Assembly: GCF_000710465.2 (NCBI RefSeq)
Contig: NZ_JAIZ01000113.1
Span: 1-58,225 of the forward strand
From: Kitasatospora sp. MBT63
GTDB lineage: Bacteria > Actinomycetota > Actinomycetes > Streptomycetales > Streptomycetaceae
Reading direction: 5' to 3'
Length of the DNA: 58,225 nucleotides
A program made the position numbers and the translations under genes. Position 1 is the first letter of the stretch. Each line of letters opens with the position of its first letter. This document shows positions 33,479 to 42,377 of the stretch, piece by piece. The notes beneath the pieces were generated by a model, which saw nothing but the letters and a program-made list of their open reading frames with translations, was not told the origin of the DNA and searched no databases.

Positions 33479-34311
33479 GCGCCGGTTCCGCCTCCGTCCT
33501 GTACGACGCGCCCGGCCCGCGGGCCCGGCTGCGCTACCGCGTCTTCGGGGTGCTCTCGGTCGTCGGGATCGCCGCGCTGCTCTGGTTCGCCTACTCCAGC
33601 CTGGCCGACGCCGGCCAGTTCTCGGCCGCGATGTGGTCGCCGTTCGAGTACGCCAGGGTCCAGCAGCGGATCGTCGACGGCATGCTGGAGACCCTGAAGG
33701 TCTTCGGCCTGTCCGCGCTGTTCTCGCTGGTCCTCGGCGCGCTGCTGGCGGCCGGCCGGCTCTCCGACCACCGGCCGGTGCGGGCCGTGGCCACCGCGGT
33801 CGTCCAGTTCTTCCGGGCGATGCCGCTGCTCATCATGATCTTCGCGCTGTACCGGGCGGTGTTCAGCGCCGATCCGTTCTGGGCCCTGGTGGTCGGCCTC
33901 AGCCTCTACAACGGGGCCGTCCAGGCGGAGATCATCCGCTCCGGCGTGAACGCCGTCCCGCGCGGGCAGGCCGAGGCCGCCTACGCGCTGGGCCTGCGCA
34001 AGACCTCGGTGATGATGACCATCCTGGTGCCGCAGGCCGTCCGGTCGATGCTGCCGGCCATCATCGGCCAGCTGGTGGTCACCCTCAAGGACACCTCGCT
34101 CGGCTACGTGATCACCTACAGCGAGCTGCTCTACGCCGGCAAGCTGATCGCCAGCAACACCTCCACCCCGGACGGCTACCCGTACATCCCGGTGGTCCTG
34201 GTGATCGGCCCGATCTACATCGCGATGTGCCTGGCGCTCACCGCGCTGGCCAAGTGGATCGAGGCGCGCGGCCGTCGCGGCACGAACCGGCGCACACCTG
34301 CCGCTGCTTGA
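33475..34311 (+). CDS. gluD: Glutamate-type ABC transporter permease
   Basis: This 278-residue second permease has a longer N-terminus and at least five membrane segments. It shows FFRAMPLLIMIFALYRAVF and the EAA loop GQAEAAYALGLRKTSVMMTILVPQA. The ATG overlaps the gluC stop by four bases. A basic tail (ARGRRGTNRRTPAA) is cytoplasmic. Confidence 0.94.
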   Translation: MSAGSASVLYDAPGPRARLRYRVFGVLSVVGIAALLWFAYSSLADAGQFSAAMWSPFEYARVQQRIVDGMLETLKVFGLSALFSLVLGALLAAGRLSDHRPVRAVATAVVQFFRAMPLLIMIFALYRAVFSADPFWALVVGLSLYNGAVQAEIIRSGVNAVPRGQAEAAYALGLRKTSVMMTILVPQAVRSMLPAIIGQLVVTLKDTSLGYVITYSELLYAGKLIASNTSTPDGYPYIPVVLVIGPIYIAMCLALTALAKWIEARGRRGTNRRTPAAA

Positions 34312-34421
34312 CGGACACCCGGGTGATCTGTTGCATTGCTCTTCGTGACACCACCCGGAGCCTCCCCAGCCCTGAGCACTGAAGCCGGGCCCCGTCGCGC
34401 CCGCCGCGCGGAGGTTTCGAC

Positions 34422-36098
34422 GTGGACCCGGTGATCGTGGTCGGGGCCGGGCCGGTCGGCCTGGCCCTGGCCCTCGCCCTGGCCCGCAACGAGGTGCCCT
34501 CGATCGTGCTGGACGAGGGCGCCGGGCTGTGCCCGGAGAGCCCGCGCACCGTGGTGCTCGGCGGCGAGACCACCGCCTTCCTCGGACGGATCGGCTACTC
34601 CCGGGCCGAGTCGGACGCCGCCCGCTGGGAGGCGTTCACCATCTGGCGCCGCCGCTCCGAGGTGCTGCGGCTGCCCCTGGCCGACTCCCCGGTGCTGCAC
34701 CTGGCCCAGCACCGCCTGCAGCGCGGTCTGCGGGACGCCGTCACCGCGACCCCGCTGATCCAGCTGGTACCGCACAGCCGGGTGGCCGAGCTGGAGCAGG
34801 ACCGGGACGGTGTCGGCGTCCGCACCGAGCACACCCAGGACGGCACCCGCACCTGGTGGCGCGGCAGCCACCTGGTCGGGTGCGACGGCGCACGCTCCAC
34901 CGTCCGCCGGCTGCTCAAGATCCGCTTTCCGGGGCGGCCGGCCGTCGACCGGCACGCGGTGGCGACCGTCCGGGTCGACCTGCCGTTCGCCGGCGAGGCC
35001 CGGCTGCACCGCGAACCCCCGTGGCGCGGCGACCGCGAGGCCTGCGCCCGCCCGCTGCCGGACGGCCTGTGGCGCCTGGACTGGCGGCTGCCCCCGGGCC
35101 GCCCGCAGCCCAGCGAACCCGTCGACCCGCACGCCACCTGGCCCGGCATCGTCACCGGCGACACCCTGCTCGCCCGGGTCAAGGCCACCCTCACCGGCTG
35201 GTGCGGCGAACTGCCCCGCTACGAGCTGCTCGCCGCCGCCGACCACACCGCACAGCAGCGGCTGGCCGCCCGGTTCCGCTCCGGCCGCTGCTTCCTGGCC
35301 GGCGACGCCGCCCACCTGCACGGCGCCCTCGGCATGCAGAACCTGACCGACGGACTGCGCGACGCCGACAACCTCGCCTGGCGGCTCGCCCTGGCCTGGC
35401 ACCTGCACTCCGGCGGGCCGCAGCCCGGCGGCTCCCTGCTGGACGGGTACGAGACCGAGCGCCGCGGCGCGGTCGGCGCGCGGCTGCGCGCGGTCGACCA
35501 GACGATGCCGCTGCTGCGACCGCTGCGCGGCTGGCAGCAGACCCGCCGCTCGCTGCTCACCGGGTCCTTCCGCAAGCACGCGCCGCTGCTGGCGGACGGT
35601 CAGCTCGGCACCGGACGGTTCGGCGGCGCGCCCGCGTACCCGGCCGCGCCCTCCGGCGTACCCGGGCGGGTACCGGTGCAGCGGGGGCCCGGGCGGGGCA
35701 CCTCGCTCACCGAGAGCCTGCCCGCTACCGCGCCCGGGGTGCTGGTGCCGGACCTGCCGGTGGTGACCATGGAAGGTACCCCCGACCAGCTCCGCTCGCG
35801 GCTCGGCGGCGGCTTCCTGCTGCTGCTGGTGGCGCCCGGGACGGCGGTCTGGGCGTCCCGGCACTGGCTGGGCGCGGGGCTGATGCCGCGGCTGGCGGAG
35901 GTCGCGACGGCGCTGCCGGTACCGGCCGAGGTGCTGGTCACCGAGCAGTACCCGGGCGCCGACCCGCACACCGTGCTGCTGGTCCGGCCCGACGGGCACC
36001 TGGTCGGCGCCACCCAGGGGTGCCGGGCCGACGCGCTGCTGGCCCTGGCCGACAACGCGCGGGGCGGCCCGGGGGCGCTGGCGGGCGCGGGGAGCTAG
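34422..36098 (+). CDS. FAD-dependent class A monooxygenase
   Basis: This 558-residue flavoprotein of the aromatic hydroxylase (PheA/TfdB) type has the FAD dinucleotide loop VVGAGPVGLALALALA at the N-terminus, the DG motif LVGCDGARSTVRRLL (about 160) and the GD motif LAGDAAHLHGALGMQNLTDG (about 290). A thioredoxin-like C-terminal domain (about 450-545) follows. The substrate cannot be told and no biosynthetic genes surround it. GTG start with GGAGG about nine bases ahead. Its stop lies seven bases from that of the convergent rny gene. Confidence 0.88.
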   Translation: MDPVIVVGAGPVGLALALALARNEVPSIVLDEGAGLCPESPRTVVLGGETTAFLGRIGYSRAESDAARWEAFTIWRRRSEVLRLPLADSPVLHLAQHRLQRGLRDAVTATPLIQLVPHSRVAELEQDRDGVGVRTEHTQDGTRTWWRGSHLVGCDGARSTVRRLLKIRFPGRPAVDRHAVATVRVDLPFAGEARLHREPPWRGDREACARPLPDGLWRLDWRLPPGRPQPSEPVDPHATWPGIVTGDTLLARVKATLTGWCGELPRYELLAAADHTAQQRLAARFRSGRCFLAGDAAHLHGALGMQNLTDGLRDADNLAWRLALAWHLHSGGPQPGGSLLDGYETERRGAVGARLRAVDQTMPLLRPLRGWQQTRRSLLTGSFRKHAPLLADGQLGTGRFGGAPAYPAAPSGVPGRVPVQRGPGRGTSLTESLPATAPGVLVPDLPVVTMEGTPDQLRSRLGGGFLLLLVAPGTAVWASRHWLGAGLMPRLAEVATALPVPAEVLVTEQYPGADPHTVLLVRPDGHLVGATQGCRADALLALADNARGGPGALAGAGS

Positions 36099-36105
36099 GG
36101 CGTGT

Positions 36106-37500
36106 TCACCGGGCGAACTCCGTCGCCCGGCTCTCCCGCACCACCGTGATCCTGATCTGCCCCGGGTACGTCAGCTCCTCCCGGACCTGCCGGGCCACCT
36201 CGCGGGCGATCACCTGCGCGCGCAGGTCGTCCACCACCTCCGGCTGGACCATCACCCGCACCTCGCGCCCCGCCTGCATCGCGAACACCTTCGACACCCC
36301 GTCGTGGCCGCGGGCGATCTCCTCCAGCCGCTCCAGCCGCCGCACGTACGTCTCCACCGACTCGCGCCGCGCCCCGGGCCGCCCGCCCGAGCAGGCGTCG
36401 GCCGCCTGCACCAGCACCGCCTCGACCGTTGCGGGGTCGACCTCGCCGTGGTGCGCTTCGATGGCGTGTACCACCTCCGGCGGTTCCCCGTGCCGTCGCG
36501 CGAACTCCGCACCGACCGCCGCGTGGCTGCCCACCACCTCGTGGCTGAGCGCCTTCCCGACGTCGTGCAGCAGCGCCGCGCGCCGTACCAGGCCCTCGTG
36601 CACCCCCAGTTCGGCGGCCATCGTCCCGGCCAGGTGGGCGGACTCGACCAGGTGCCCGAGGACGTTCTGCCCGTAGGAGGTCCGGTAGTGGAGCGTGCCG
36701 AGCGCCCGGACCAGTTCCGGGGCCATCTCGCCGATCCGGACGGCCAGCAGCGCGTCCTCACCGGCCCGCACGCACAGCCGCTCGATCTCGGTCCGGCTGC
36801 GCTCGTGGACCTCCTCGATCCGGGCGGGCTGGATGCGGCCGTCGCCGACCAGTGTCTCCAGGGTCAGCCGCGCGGCCTCCCGCCGGACCGGGTCGAAGCA
36901 GGAGAGCTGGACCACGCCCGGGGTGTCGTCGACCAGCAGGTTGACGCCGGTGACCGTCTCGAAGGCGCGGATGTTGCGCCCTTCACGGCCGATGATCCGG
37001 CCCTTCATGTCCTCGTTCGGCAGCCGGAAGACCGTGGTCACCGACTCGGCGGTCTGCTCCACGGCCAGCCGCTGGACGGAGGTCGCGATGATCTCCCGGG
37101 CCCGCAGTTCGCCTTCCGCCCTGGCCTGCCGCTCCAGCTCCCGGACGGTCACCGCGGCCTCGTGCCTGGCCTCGTCCTCGACCTCGTGGACCAGTTCCGC
37201 CTTGGCCTGGCGCGCCGTCAGCCCGGCTATCCGCTCGAGCGCCTGCCGGTGGCCGGTGTCGAGTTCCCGCAGCTCGGCCTGGGCGACGACCAGTTCGGCC
37301 GAGCGCGCAGCGAGCTCGTCCTCCTGCTGGTGCAGGCGCCGCAGCTCGGCGGCCAGCCGCTCCTCGCGCCGGTCCAGCTCCGCGCGGCGCTGGCGCAGCA
37401 TCAGCCAGCCGGCCGCCAGGACCAGGCAGAGCGCCGCCGCGAGCACCAGGCCGGTCACCAGCATGACGGGCCCCGAACCGGCATCAGTCGCGATCGTCAT
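36106..37500 (-). CDS. rny: Ribonuclease Y-like endoribonuclease
   Basis: This 464-residue protein has one N-terminal membrane anchor (about 12-33), a long charged coiled coil (about 35-150), a KH domain with IIGREGRNIRAFE, and an HD domain with LLHDVGKALSHE and the later AADACSGGRPGARRESVETY. This is the RNase Y layout, an mRNA-cleaving membrane enzyme; at 464 residues it is somewhat shorter than the usual 510-520. The ATG at 37500 has GGGGGAG about nine bases ahead. It lies 227 bases after recX on the same strand. Confidence 0.88.
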   Translation of the reverse strand: MTIATDAGSGPVMLVTGLVLAAALCLVLAAGWLMLRQRRAELDRREERLAAELRRLHQQEDELAARSAELVVAQAELRELDTGHRQALERIAGLTARQAKAELVHEVEDEARHEAAVTVRELERQARAEGELRAREIIATSVQRLAVEQTAESVTTVFRLPNEDMKGRIIGREGRNIRAFETVTGVNLLVDDTPGVVQLSCFDPVRREAARLTLETLVGDGRIQPARIEEVHERSRTEIERLCVRAGEDALLAVRIGEMAPELVRALGTLHYRTSYGQNVLGHLVESAHLAGTMAAELGVHEGLVRRAALLHDVGKALSHEVVGSHAAVGAEFARRHGEPPEVVHAIEAHHGEVDPATVEAVLVQAADACSGGRPGARRESVETYVRRLERLEEIARGHDGVSKVFAMQAGREVRVMVQPEVVDDLRAQVIAREVARQVREELTYPGQIRITVVRESRATEFAR

Positions 37501-37727
37501 CCGAGTCACTCCCCCGTCCCTGCGCACACTCTGCCGTGGCGGCGGTGAGGGAGTCGACCGGGGACCGCACGGGGCGGACGACTGTACGGAACCGACTCCG
37601 GCCGATGGCACGGCCCGGCGCACCGACGGGATGGTCGGAGTGATCCCTCACTGCTTGCGAGGCTAGGCGCAGGTTACGAAACGGTCAAGATGCGATCGAG
37701 AGTTGACTTCGGTGATCTGAGGTGACG

Positions 37728-38744
37728 TCACCATGCCCCGGAGTCGTCACCGCTGTCGTCGTCCTCACCGGCCCGGCCTGCACCACCGGCCCCGCCCTCG
37801 TCGGCCAGCGCCGCCAGCACGACTCGGAACGCCAGCCCCTCCGGGTAACCCCGCCGCGCGAGCATCGCGACCAGGCGACGGATCCTGGCCTGCCGGTCCA
37901 GTCCCCGGGTGGCCCGCAGCTTGCGGTCGACCAGTGCCCGGGCGGAGTCGGTCTCGTCCTCGGCCTCCACCTGGGCGACCGCCTGCTCGACCAGTTCCCC
38001 GGCCACCCCCTTGGTACGGAGTTCCTGGGCCAGCGCGCGCCGGCCGCGGCGGTCCTGCCGGGACTCGACCCAGGCGTTCGCGAACGCGCCGTCGTCGATC
38101 AGCCCGACCTCCTCGAAGCGGTCGAGCACCTGCTCGGCGATCTCCTCGGGGATCTCCTTGCGGCGCAGCGCGTCCCCGAGCTGCTTGCGGGTCTTCGCCG
38201 CCCCGGTCAGCAGCCGCAGGCAGATGTCCCGCGCCCGGGTCTCCGGGTCGGCCGACTCGGCATCGGGCGCCCCCGCTGGCCGGCCCCGCTCGCGCCGGTC
38301 CTCATGCTCGTCCCGCTCGTCGTGGTGGTCCCGCTCGCGCCGGCCGGACCCGCCTCCCGGACGCCCCGACCGGCCACGGCGCCCCGCCGGGCCGCCGTCG
38401 GCATCGGGCCCGTCCGCGTCCGCGGACGTGCCGGCCCGTGCCCGGCCTCGCGCCGTGGCCCGCACGCCCGCCGACCCGTCCGGCGACCCGTCGGCCGACT
38501 CCTCCTGGAGGGCGCTGCGCCGACGCCGGCGCCCGCCCGGCAACTGCGAGGCGGACACCAGCTCCGACAGATCCAGCTCCGGCACGGCCTCGCCGCCCGT
38601 TGAAGGCCGGTCCCCTGACCGGGCCGCGGATCGGGGCTCCGCCGGGGGTGCGGGCTCCGCGACGGCGGCGAACCAGTCGGGCGGTCCCCAGTCACCGGGC
38701 TCCTCGGAGCGGCCCGGTGACTGGTCCTCGGGGTGGTACGTCAA
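37728..38744 (-). CDS. recX: RecA regulator RecX with a long disordered N-terminal region
   Basis: This protein, about 338 residues, keeps the RecX three-helix repeats only in its C-terminal part (about 170-315): DICLRLLTGAAKTRKQLGDAL, VLDRFEEVGLIDDGAFANAW, GRRALAQELRTKGV, RRLVAMLARRGYPEGLAFRVV. The first 165 residues are low complexity (RRRRRSALQEE, then Arg/Asp/Glu/His-rich runs). RecX trims RecA filaments. The TTG at 38744, four bases after the recA stop, is the likely start; starts within recA would lengthen it. It is co-transcribed with recA. Confidence 0.85.
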   Translation of the reverse strand: MTYHPEDQSPGRSEEPGDWGPPDWFAAVAEPAPPAEPRSAARSGDRPSTGGEAVPELDLSELVSASQLPGGRRRRRSALQEESADGSPDGSAGVRATARGRARAGTSADADGPDADGGPAGRRGRSGRPGGGSGRRERDHHDERDEHEDRRERGRPAGAPDAESADPETRARDICLRLLTGAAKTRKQLGDALRRKEIPEEIAEQVLDRFEEVGLIDDGAFANAWVESRQDRRGRRALAQELRTKGVAGELVEQAVAQVEAEDETDSARALVDRKLRATRGLDRQARIRRLVAMLARRGYPEGLAFRVVLAALADEGGAGGAGRAGEDDDSGDDSGAW

Positions 38745-38748
38745 CGGT

Positions 38749-39858
38749 TCAGGCCTTGGCCGCCGCCGTCTTCTTCGCCGCGGCCTTGGCCGGCGCGGCG
38801 GCGGGGGCGGCGGCCTCGGCAGCCGCCGGCGCACCGCCCTCGGCGTCGGCGGGGGTCTCGGTCTTCGGACCGATGCCCAGCTTGCCCTTGATCTTGGCCT
38901 CGATCTCGTCGGCGAGCTGCGGGTTGTCCCGCAGGAAGTTGCGGGCGTTCTCCTTGCCCTGGCCCAGCTGGTCGCCCTCGTAGGTGTACCAGGCGCCGGA
39001 CTTGCGGATGAAGCCGTGCTCCACGCCCATGTCGATCAGGCCGCCCTCGCGGCTGATGCCGACGCCGTAGAGGATGTCGAACTCGGCCTGCTTGAACGGC
39101 GAGGCGACCTTGTTCTTGACCACCTTGACGCGGGTGCGGTTACCGACCGCCTCGGTGCCGTCCTTCAGCGTCTCGATCCGGCGGATGTCCAGGCGGACCG
39201 AGGCGTAGAACTTCAGCGCGCGGCCACCGGTCGTGGTCTCGGGCGAGCCGAACATCACGCCGATCTTCTCGCGGAGCTGGTTGATGAAGACGGCCGTGGT
39301 GTTCGACTGGTTGAGCGCACCGGCGATCTTGCGCAGCGCCTGGCTCATCAGCCGGGCCTGCAGACCGACGTGCGAGTCACCCATCTCGCCCTCGATCTCG
39401 GCCCGCGGCACGAGCGCCGCGACCGAGTCGATGATCACCAGGTCGATCGCGCCGGAGCGGATCAGCATGTCGGTGATCTCCAGCGCCTGCTCGCCGGTGT
39501 CCGGCTGGCTGACCAGCAGGGCGTCGGTGTCGACCCCGAGCTTGCGCGCGTACTCCGGGTCGAGCGCGTGCTCGGCGTCGACGAACGCGACGGTGCCGCC
39601 GAGCCGCTGGGCGTTGGCGGCCAGGTGCAGGGTCAGGGTGGTCTTGCCGGAGGACTCCGGGCCGTAGATCTCGACCACCCGGCCGCGCGGGATGCCGCCG
39701 ACCCCGAGCGCGACGTCCAGCGCCGTGGATCCGGTCGGGATCACGTCGATCGGCGTGCGGGCCTGGTCGCCGAGGCGCATCACCGAGCCCTTGCCGAACT
39801 GCCGCTCGATCTGGGCGAGCGCGGTTTCAAGAGCCTTCTCGCGGTCCGTTGCTGCCAT
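38749..39858 (-). CDS. recA: Recombinase RecA
   Basis: This 369-residue recombinase forms filaments on single-stranded DNA, drives strand exchange and triggers LexA cleavage. Walker A is GPESSGKT (66-73). Also visible are [12 protein letters not shown], the L1/L2 regions ([38 protein letters not shown]) and the Ala/Lys-rich tail ([12 protein letters not shown]). The ATG at 39858 has GGTGGAAG five bases ahead; the frame is open for twelve more residues. Two damage-control sites lie upstream. Confidence 0.98.
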   Translation of the reverse strand: MAATDREKALETALAQIERQFGKGSVMRLGDQARTPIDVIPTGSTALDVALGVGGIPRGRVVEIYGPESSGKTTLTLHLAANAQRLGGTVAFVDAEHALDPEYARKLGVDTDALLVSQPDTGEQALEITDMLIRSGAIDLVIIDSVAALVPRAEIEGEMGDSHVGLQARLMSQALRKIAGALNQSNTTAVFINQLREKIGVMFGSPETTTGGRALKFYASVRLDIRRIETLKDGTEAVGNRTRVKVVKNKVASPFKQAEFDILYGVGISREGGLIDMGVEHGFIRKSGAWYTYEGDQLGQGKENARNFLRDNPQLADEIEAKIKGKLGIGPKTETPADAEGGAPAAAEAAAPAAAPAKAAAKKTAAAKA

Positions 39859-39901
39859 GGCTTCCACCCTCGGGTTCTGTGCTGTGCGCTTCATCGTCCT
39901 C

Positions 39902-39925
39902 GACGCTAGCGCGTCCCACTGACAA
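39902..39925 (-). promoter_or_regulatory. RecA-NDp (PafBC/ClpR-type) damage promoter of recA
   Basis: Read on the minus strand: TTGTCAGTG, eight bases, then TAGCGTC. This fits the LexA-independent actinobacterial promoter motif TTGTCRGTG-N8-TAGNGTC, first seen at mycobacterial recA and tied to PafBC. It lies 44 to 67 bases before the recA start. Confidence 0.82.
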
Positions 39926-39975
39926 TCGGCCCCGATCGGGCTCCGCCTGTGGAAAACTCGTCATGCCCGAGTATA

Positions 39976-39991
39976 GGGAACACCTGTTCGA
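39976..39991. promoter_or_regulatory. LexA (SOS) box upstream of recA
   Basis: GGGAACACCTGTTCGA matches TCGAAC-N4-GTTCGA fully in the right half and in four of six bases on the left. It lies about 118 bases before the recA start, upstream of the RecA-NDp promoter. Confidence 0.82.
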
Positions 39992-40006
39992 TTGCCGCGT
40001 TCCGCC

Positions 40007-41377
40007 CTACCTCTCCCCGCCGCCCACCCCCTGACCTGCGGATTCACCCTGCGACCCGAGGTCGCCCCCGCCCGCCGGCTCCTCCGTGTCCGGGGCCCCG
40101 ACCATCCGCCGCAGCCGCCGGGCGGCCAGCCGACGGCGCTCCCGCCACGCCGTTCCCCGGTCGATCCGCGGATCGGTGGTCACCTCGTACCTCCGCACGT
40201 AGGTGCCGACGAAGCCCTGCAGGGTCGCGGCGGCCGGGATCGCGATCAGTGCGCCGACCGCGCCCAGCAGCGCCGCGCCCGCGATCACCGAGCCGAACGC
40301 GACGGCGGGGTGCACGTCCACCGTCCGCGCGGTGATCCTGGGGTGCAGCAGGTAGTTCTCGACCTGCTGGTAGACGATCACGAAGGCCAGCACCCAGAGC
40401 GCGTCCGACGGCTGCACGGTCAGCGCCACCAGCACCGGCAGCGCGCCCGCGATGTAGGTGCCGATGGTCGGCACGAACTGCGACATCACGCCGACCCAGA
40501 CGCCCAGCGCCACCGCGTACGGCAGACCCAGGATCTGGAACATGATCCAGTGCGCGACGGTCGACACCAGCGCCAGCAGCGCCCTGGAGTACAGGTAGCC
40601 GCCGGTCTTCGCGAGCGCGATCTCCCAGGCCCGGAGCACCTCGCCCTGCTTGTCGGGCGGCAGCAGCGAACAGACCGTGCGGCGTACCCGGGGGCCGTCG
40701 GCGGTGAAGTAGAAGGTGAACAGCCCGACCGTGAAGGCCTGGAACAGCCCGCCGATCACGGTGCTGGAGACGCCCCAGGCGTTGTCGGCGGCCTGCTGGG
40801 CGTACTTCTCGATGGTGCCTGAGTCCTGCAGCACCTGGTGCTGGAGCTGGTCCAGCGACAGGTTCTGGTGGAAGGTCCGGTTGATCCACTCGATCAGATC
40901 GTCGAGCAGGTGCGGCAGCCGGCCCGCGACCTGGGTGACCTGGTCCACCAGCAGGGTGCCGAGTGCGGCCAGGAAACCCGCCACGGCGACCGCCAGGCCG
41001 ATGAAGACCAGGAAGGTCCCGAGCCCCCGCCGCACCCCGCGGGCCGCCATCCGGTCCACCGCGGGTTCCATCGCGAGCGACAGGAAGAAGGACACCAGCA
41101 GCATCACGAACAGGTCGATCAGCTGGTGGAACGCCCAGTCGGCCAGTTTGAACAGCCCGGCCAGCACCAGCGCCAGCACCAGCGCCCGGGGCAGCCACCT
41201 GGGCATCGCCCCGCCGGTCAGCCGGGTGCGGCCGTCGGACGTCCGGGGCACCGGGGACCGGCGCGCGGGGGCGGGATCCGCGGCCTGCTGGGTCTGCTGG
41301 GTCTGCTGGGTCTCCGAGCTGCTCACCACCGGGCCAGTCTCACCCATCAACCGGGAGAAACCGGACGGATCGCTCAC
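40007..41377 (-). CDS. AI-2E family transporter (PerM/TqsA-like)
   Basis: This 456-residue membrane protein has a disordered N-terminus (Gln/Thr repeat QQTQQTQQ at about 24-31), then the eight-helix AI-2E family fold: LIDLFVMLLVSFFLSLAMEP, the amphipathic middle region, GLFTFYFTADGPRVRRTV, GVMSQFVPTIGTYIAGALPV and VENYLLHPRITARTV. The substrate is unknown; many members are not autoinducer transporters. The GTG at 41377 lacks a clear ribosome site; ATG 41347 is an alternative. It ends 148 bases before recA. Confidence 0.88.
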   Translation of the reverse strand: MSDPSGFSRLMGETGPVVSSSETQQTQQTQQAADPAPARRSPVPRTSDGRTRLTGGAMPRWLPRALVLALVLAGLFKLADWAFHQLIDLFVMLLVSFFLSLAMEPAVDRMAARGVRRGLGTFLVFIGLAVAVAGFLAALGTLLVDQVTQVAGRLPHLLDDLIEWINRTFHQNLSLDQLQHQVLQDSGTIEKYAQQAADNAWGVSSTVIGGLFQAFTVGLFTFYFTADGPRVRRTVCSLLPPDKQGEVLRAWEIALAKTGGYLYSRALLALVSTVAHWIMFQILGLPYAVALGVWVGVMSQFVPTIGTYIAGALPVLVALTVQPSDALWVLAFVIVYQQVENYLLHPRITARTVDVHPAVAFGSVIAGAALLGAVGALIAIPAAATLQGFVGTYVRRYEVTTDPRIDRGTAWRERRRLAARRLRRMVGAPDTEEPAGGGDLGSQGESAGQGVGGGER

Positions 41378-41437
41378 CCCGGGTGCGTCGGCCGGAGCTG
41401 TACACCCACCCGCGGGCCATACGCCCGGCAGTGGCCG

Positions 41438-41632
41438 TCAGCGCAGCAGCGCCGACACCCCCTGGGTCCGGCAGACGACCTTCCAGACGTCCTTGGCCTC
41501 CCAGCCGTCCGCCAGCGCCTGCCGGACGGTCCGTCCGCCGAGTTCGCTCATCAGGTGGTCCTGCGCGAACGACTCGGCGTAGGCCTCGCCGAAGTGCTCG
41601 TACATCCGTCGCCAGAACTCCGTCAGCCTCAT
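41438..41632 (-). CDS. DUF3046 small protein
   Basis: This 64-residue protein, MRLTEFWRRMYEHFGEAYAES..., matches the actinobacterial DUF3046 family that sits near recA-recX. Function unknown. It has conserved tryptophans, no signal peptide and no membrane segment. Confidence 0.88.
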   Translation of the reverse strand: MRLTEFWRRMYEHFGEAYAESFAQDHLMSELGGRTVRQALADGWEAKDVWKVVCRTQGVSALLR

Positions 41633-41665
41633 GGCCCCAGTATCCCAAACCGGGCCACCGCCCGG

Positions 41666-42259
41666 TCAGGGCCGCCAGTCGGCGCGCTCCAGCGCGTACT
41701 CGACCTCGCCGTGTTCGGCCCCCTCGACGGGCTCGTCCCAGTCCTCGTGGAAGGTCCGCACCAGCCGCAGACCGGCCTTCTCCATGACCCGGCGCGAACC
41801 CCGGTTGACGGCCATGGTGACGGCGTGGACGCGCGCCACGCCGAGTGCGGTGAATCCGTGCCGGATCAGCGCCAGCGAACCCTCGGTCGCGTACCCCCGC
41901 CCCCACGCGGCCTGCCGCAGGCGGTACCCGAGTTCGACGTCCCGGCCCTGGTCCCGGCCGCCTTCCTGGCGCCCGTCCGGGCCCGGCGCCGGGTCCAGCC
42001 GGAACTCGAACCAGCCGAGGAACTCCCCGCCGGCGCGATCGATCGCGGCCCAGTGCCCGAACGAGGGGTTCCGCCGGTAGGTGTCGAGGTAGCCCGGCAG
42101 CACCTCCCGCTCCACCACCTCGCGGGGAACGGGCCGGCCACCGGTGAGGTACCGCATCACGGCGGGGTCGGAGTTCAGCTCCGTCAGCAGGTCGACGTCG
42201 GCGGCGGCACCGGTGAAGGGGCGTAGCACCAGCCGATCGGTCATCAGGTACGTGGACAC
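41666..42259 (-). CDS. GNAT acetyltransferase, RimJ-like
   Basis: This 197-residue acetyltransferase of the RimJ/RimL type has LMTDRLVLRPFT at the start, GYRLRQAAWGRGYATEG (acetyl-CoA loop) and VNRGSRRVMEKAGLR near the end. Substrate unknown. The GTG at 42259 (VSTYLMTDR) is preferred; ATG 42244 is possible. Confidence 0.85.
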   Translation of the reverse strand: MSTYLMTDRLVLRPFTGAAADVDLLTELNSDPAVMRYLTGGRPVPREVVEREVLPGYLDTYRRNPSFGHWAAIDRAGGEFLGWFEFRLDPAPGPDGRQEGGRDQGRDVELGYRLRQAAWGRGYATEGSLALIRHGFTALGVARVHAVTMAVNRGSRRVMEKAGLRLVRTFHEDWDEPVEGAEHGEVEYALERADWRP

Positions 42260-42377
42260 CGCCCGATCCTGCCCCACCGGGCCCGGCCCCCGCCCCCCGT
42301 TTTCCCGCCCGGTCCGCGGGCCGGGCCCGTGCCGGTCCGTTCATGCCGGTCCTCGCCCGCGGGCCGCTCCTCGCCGG

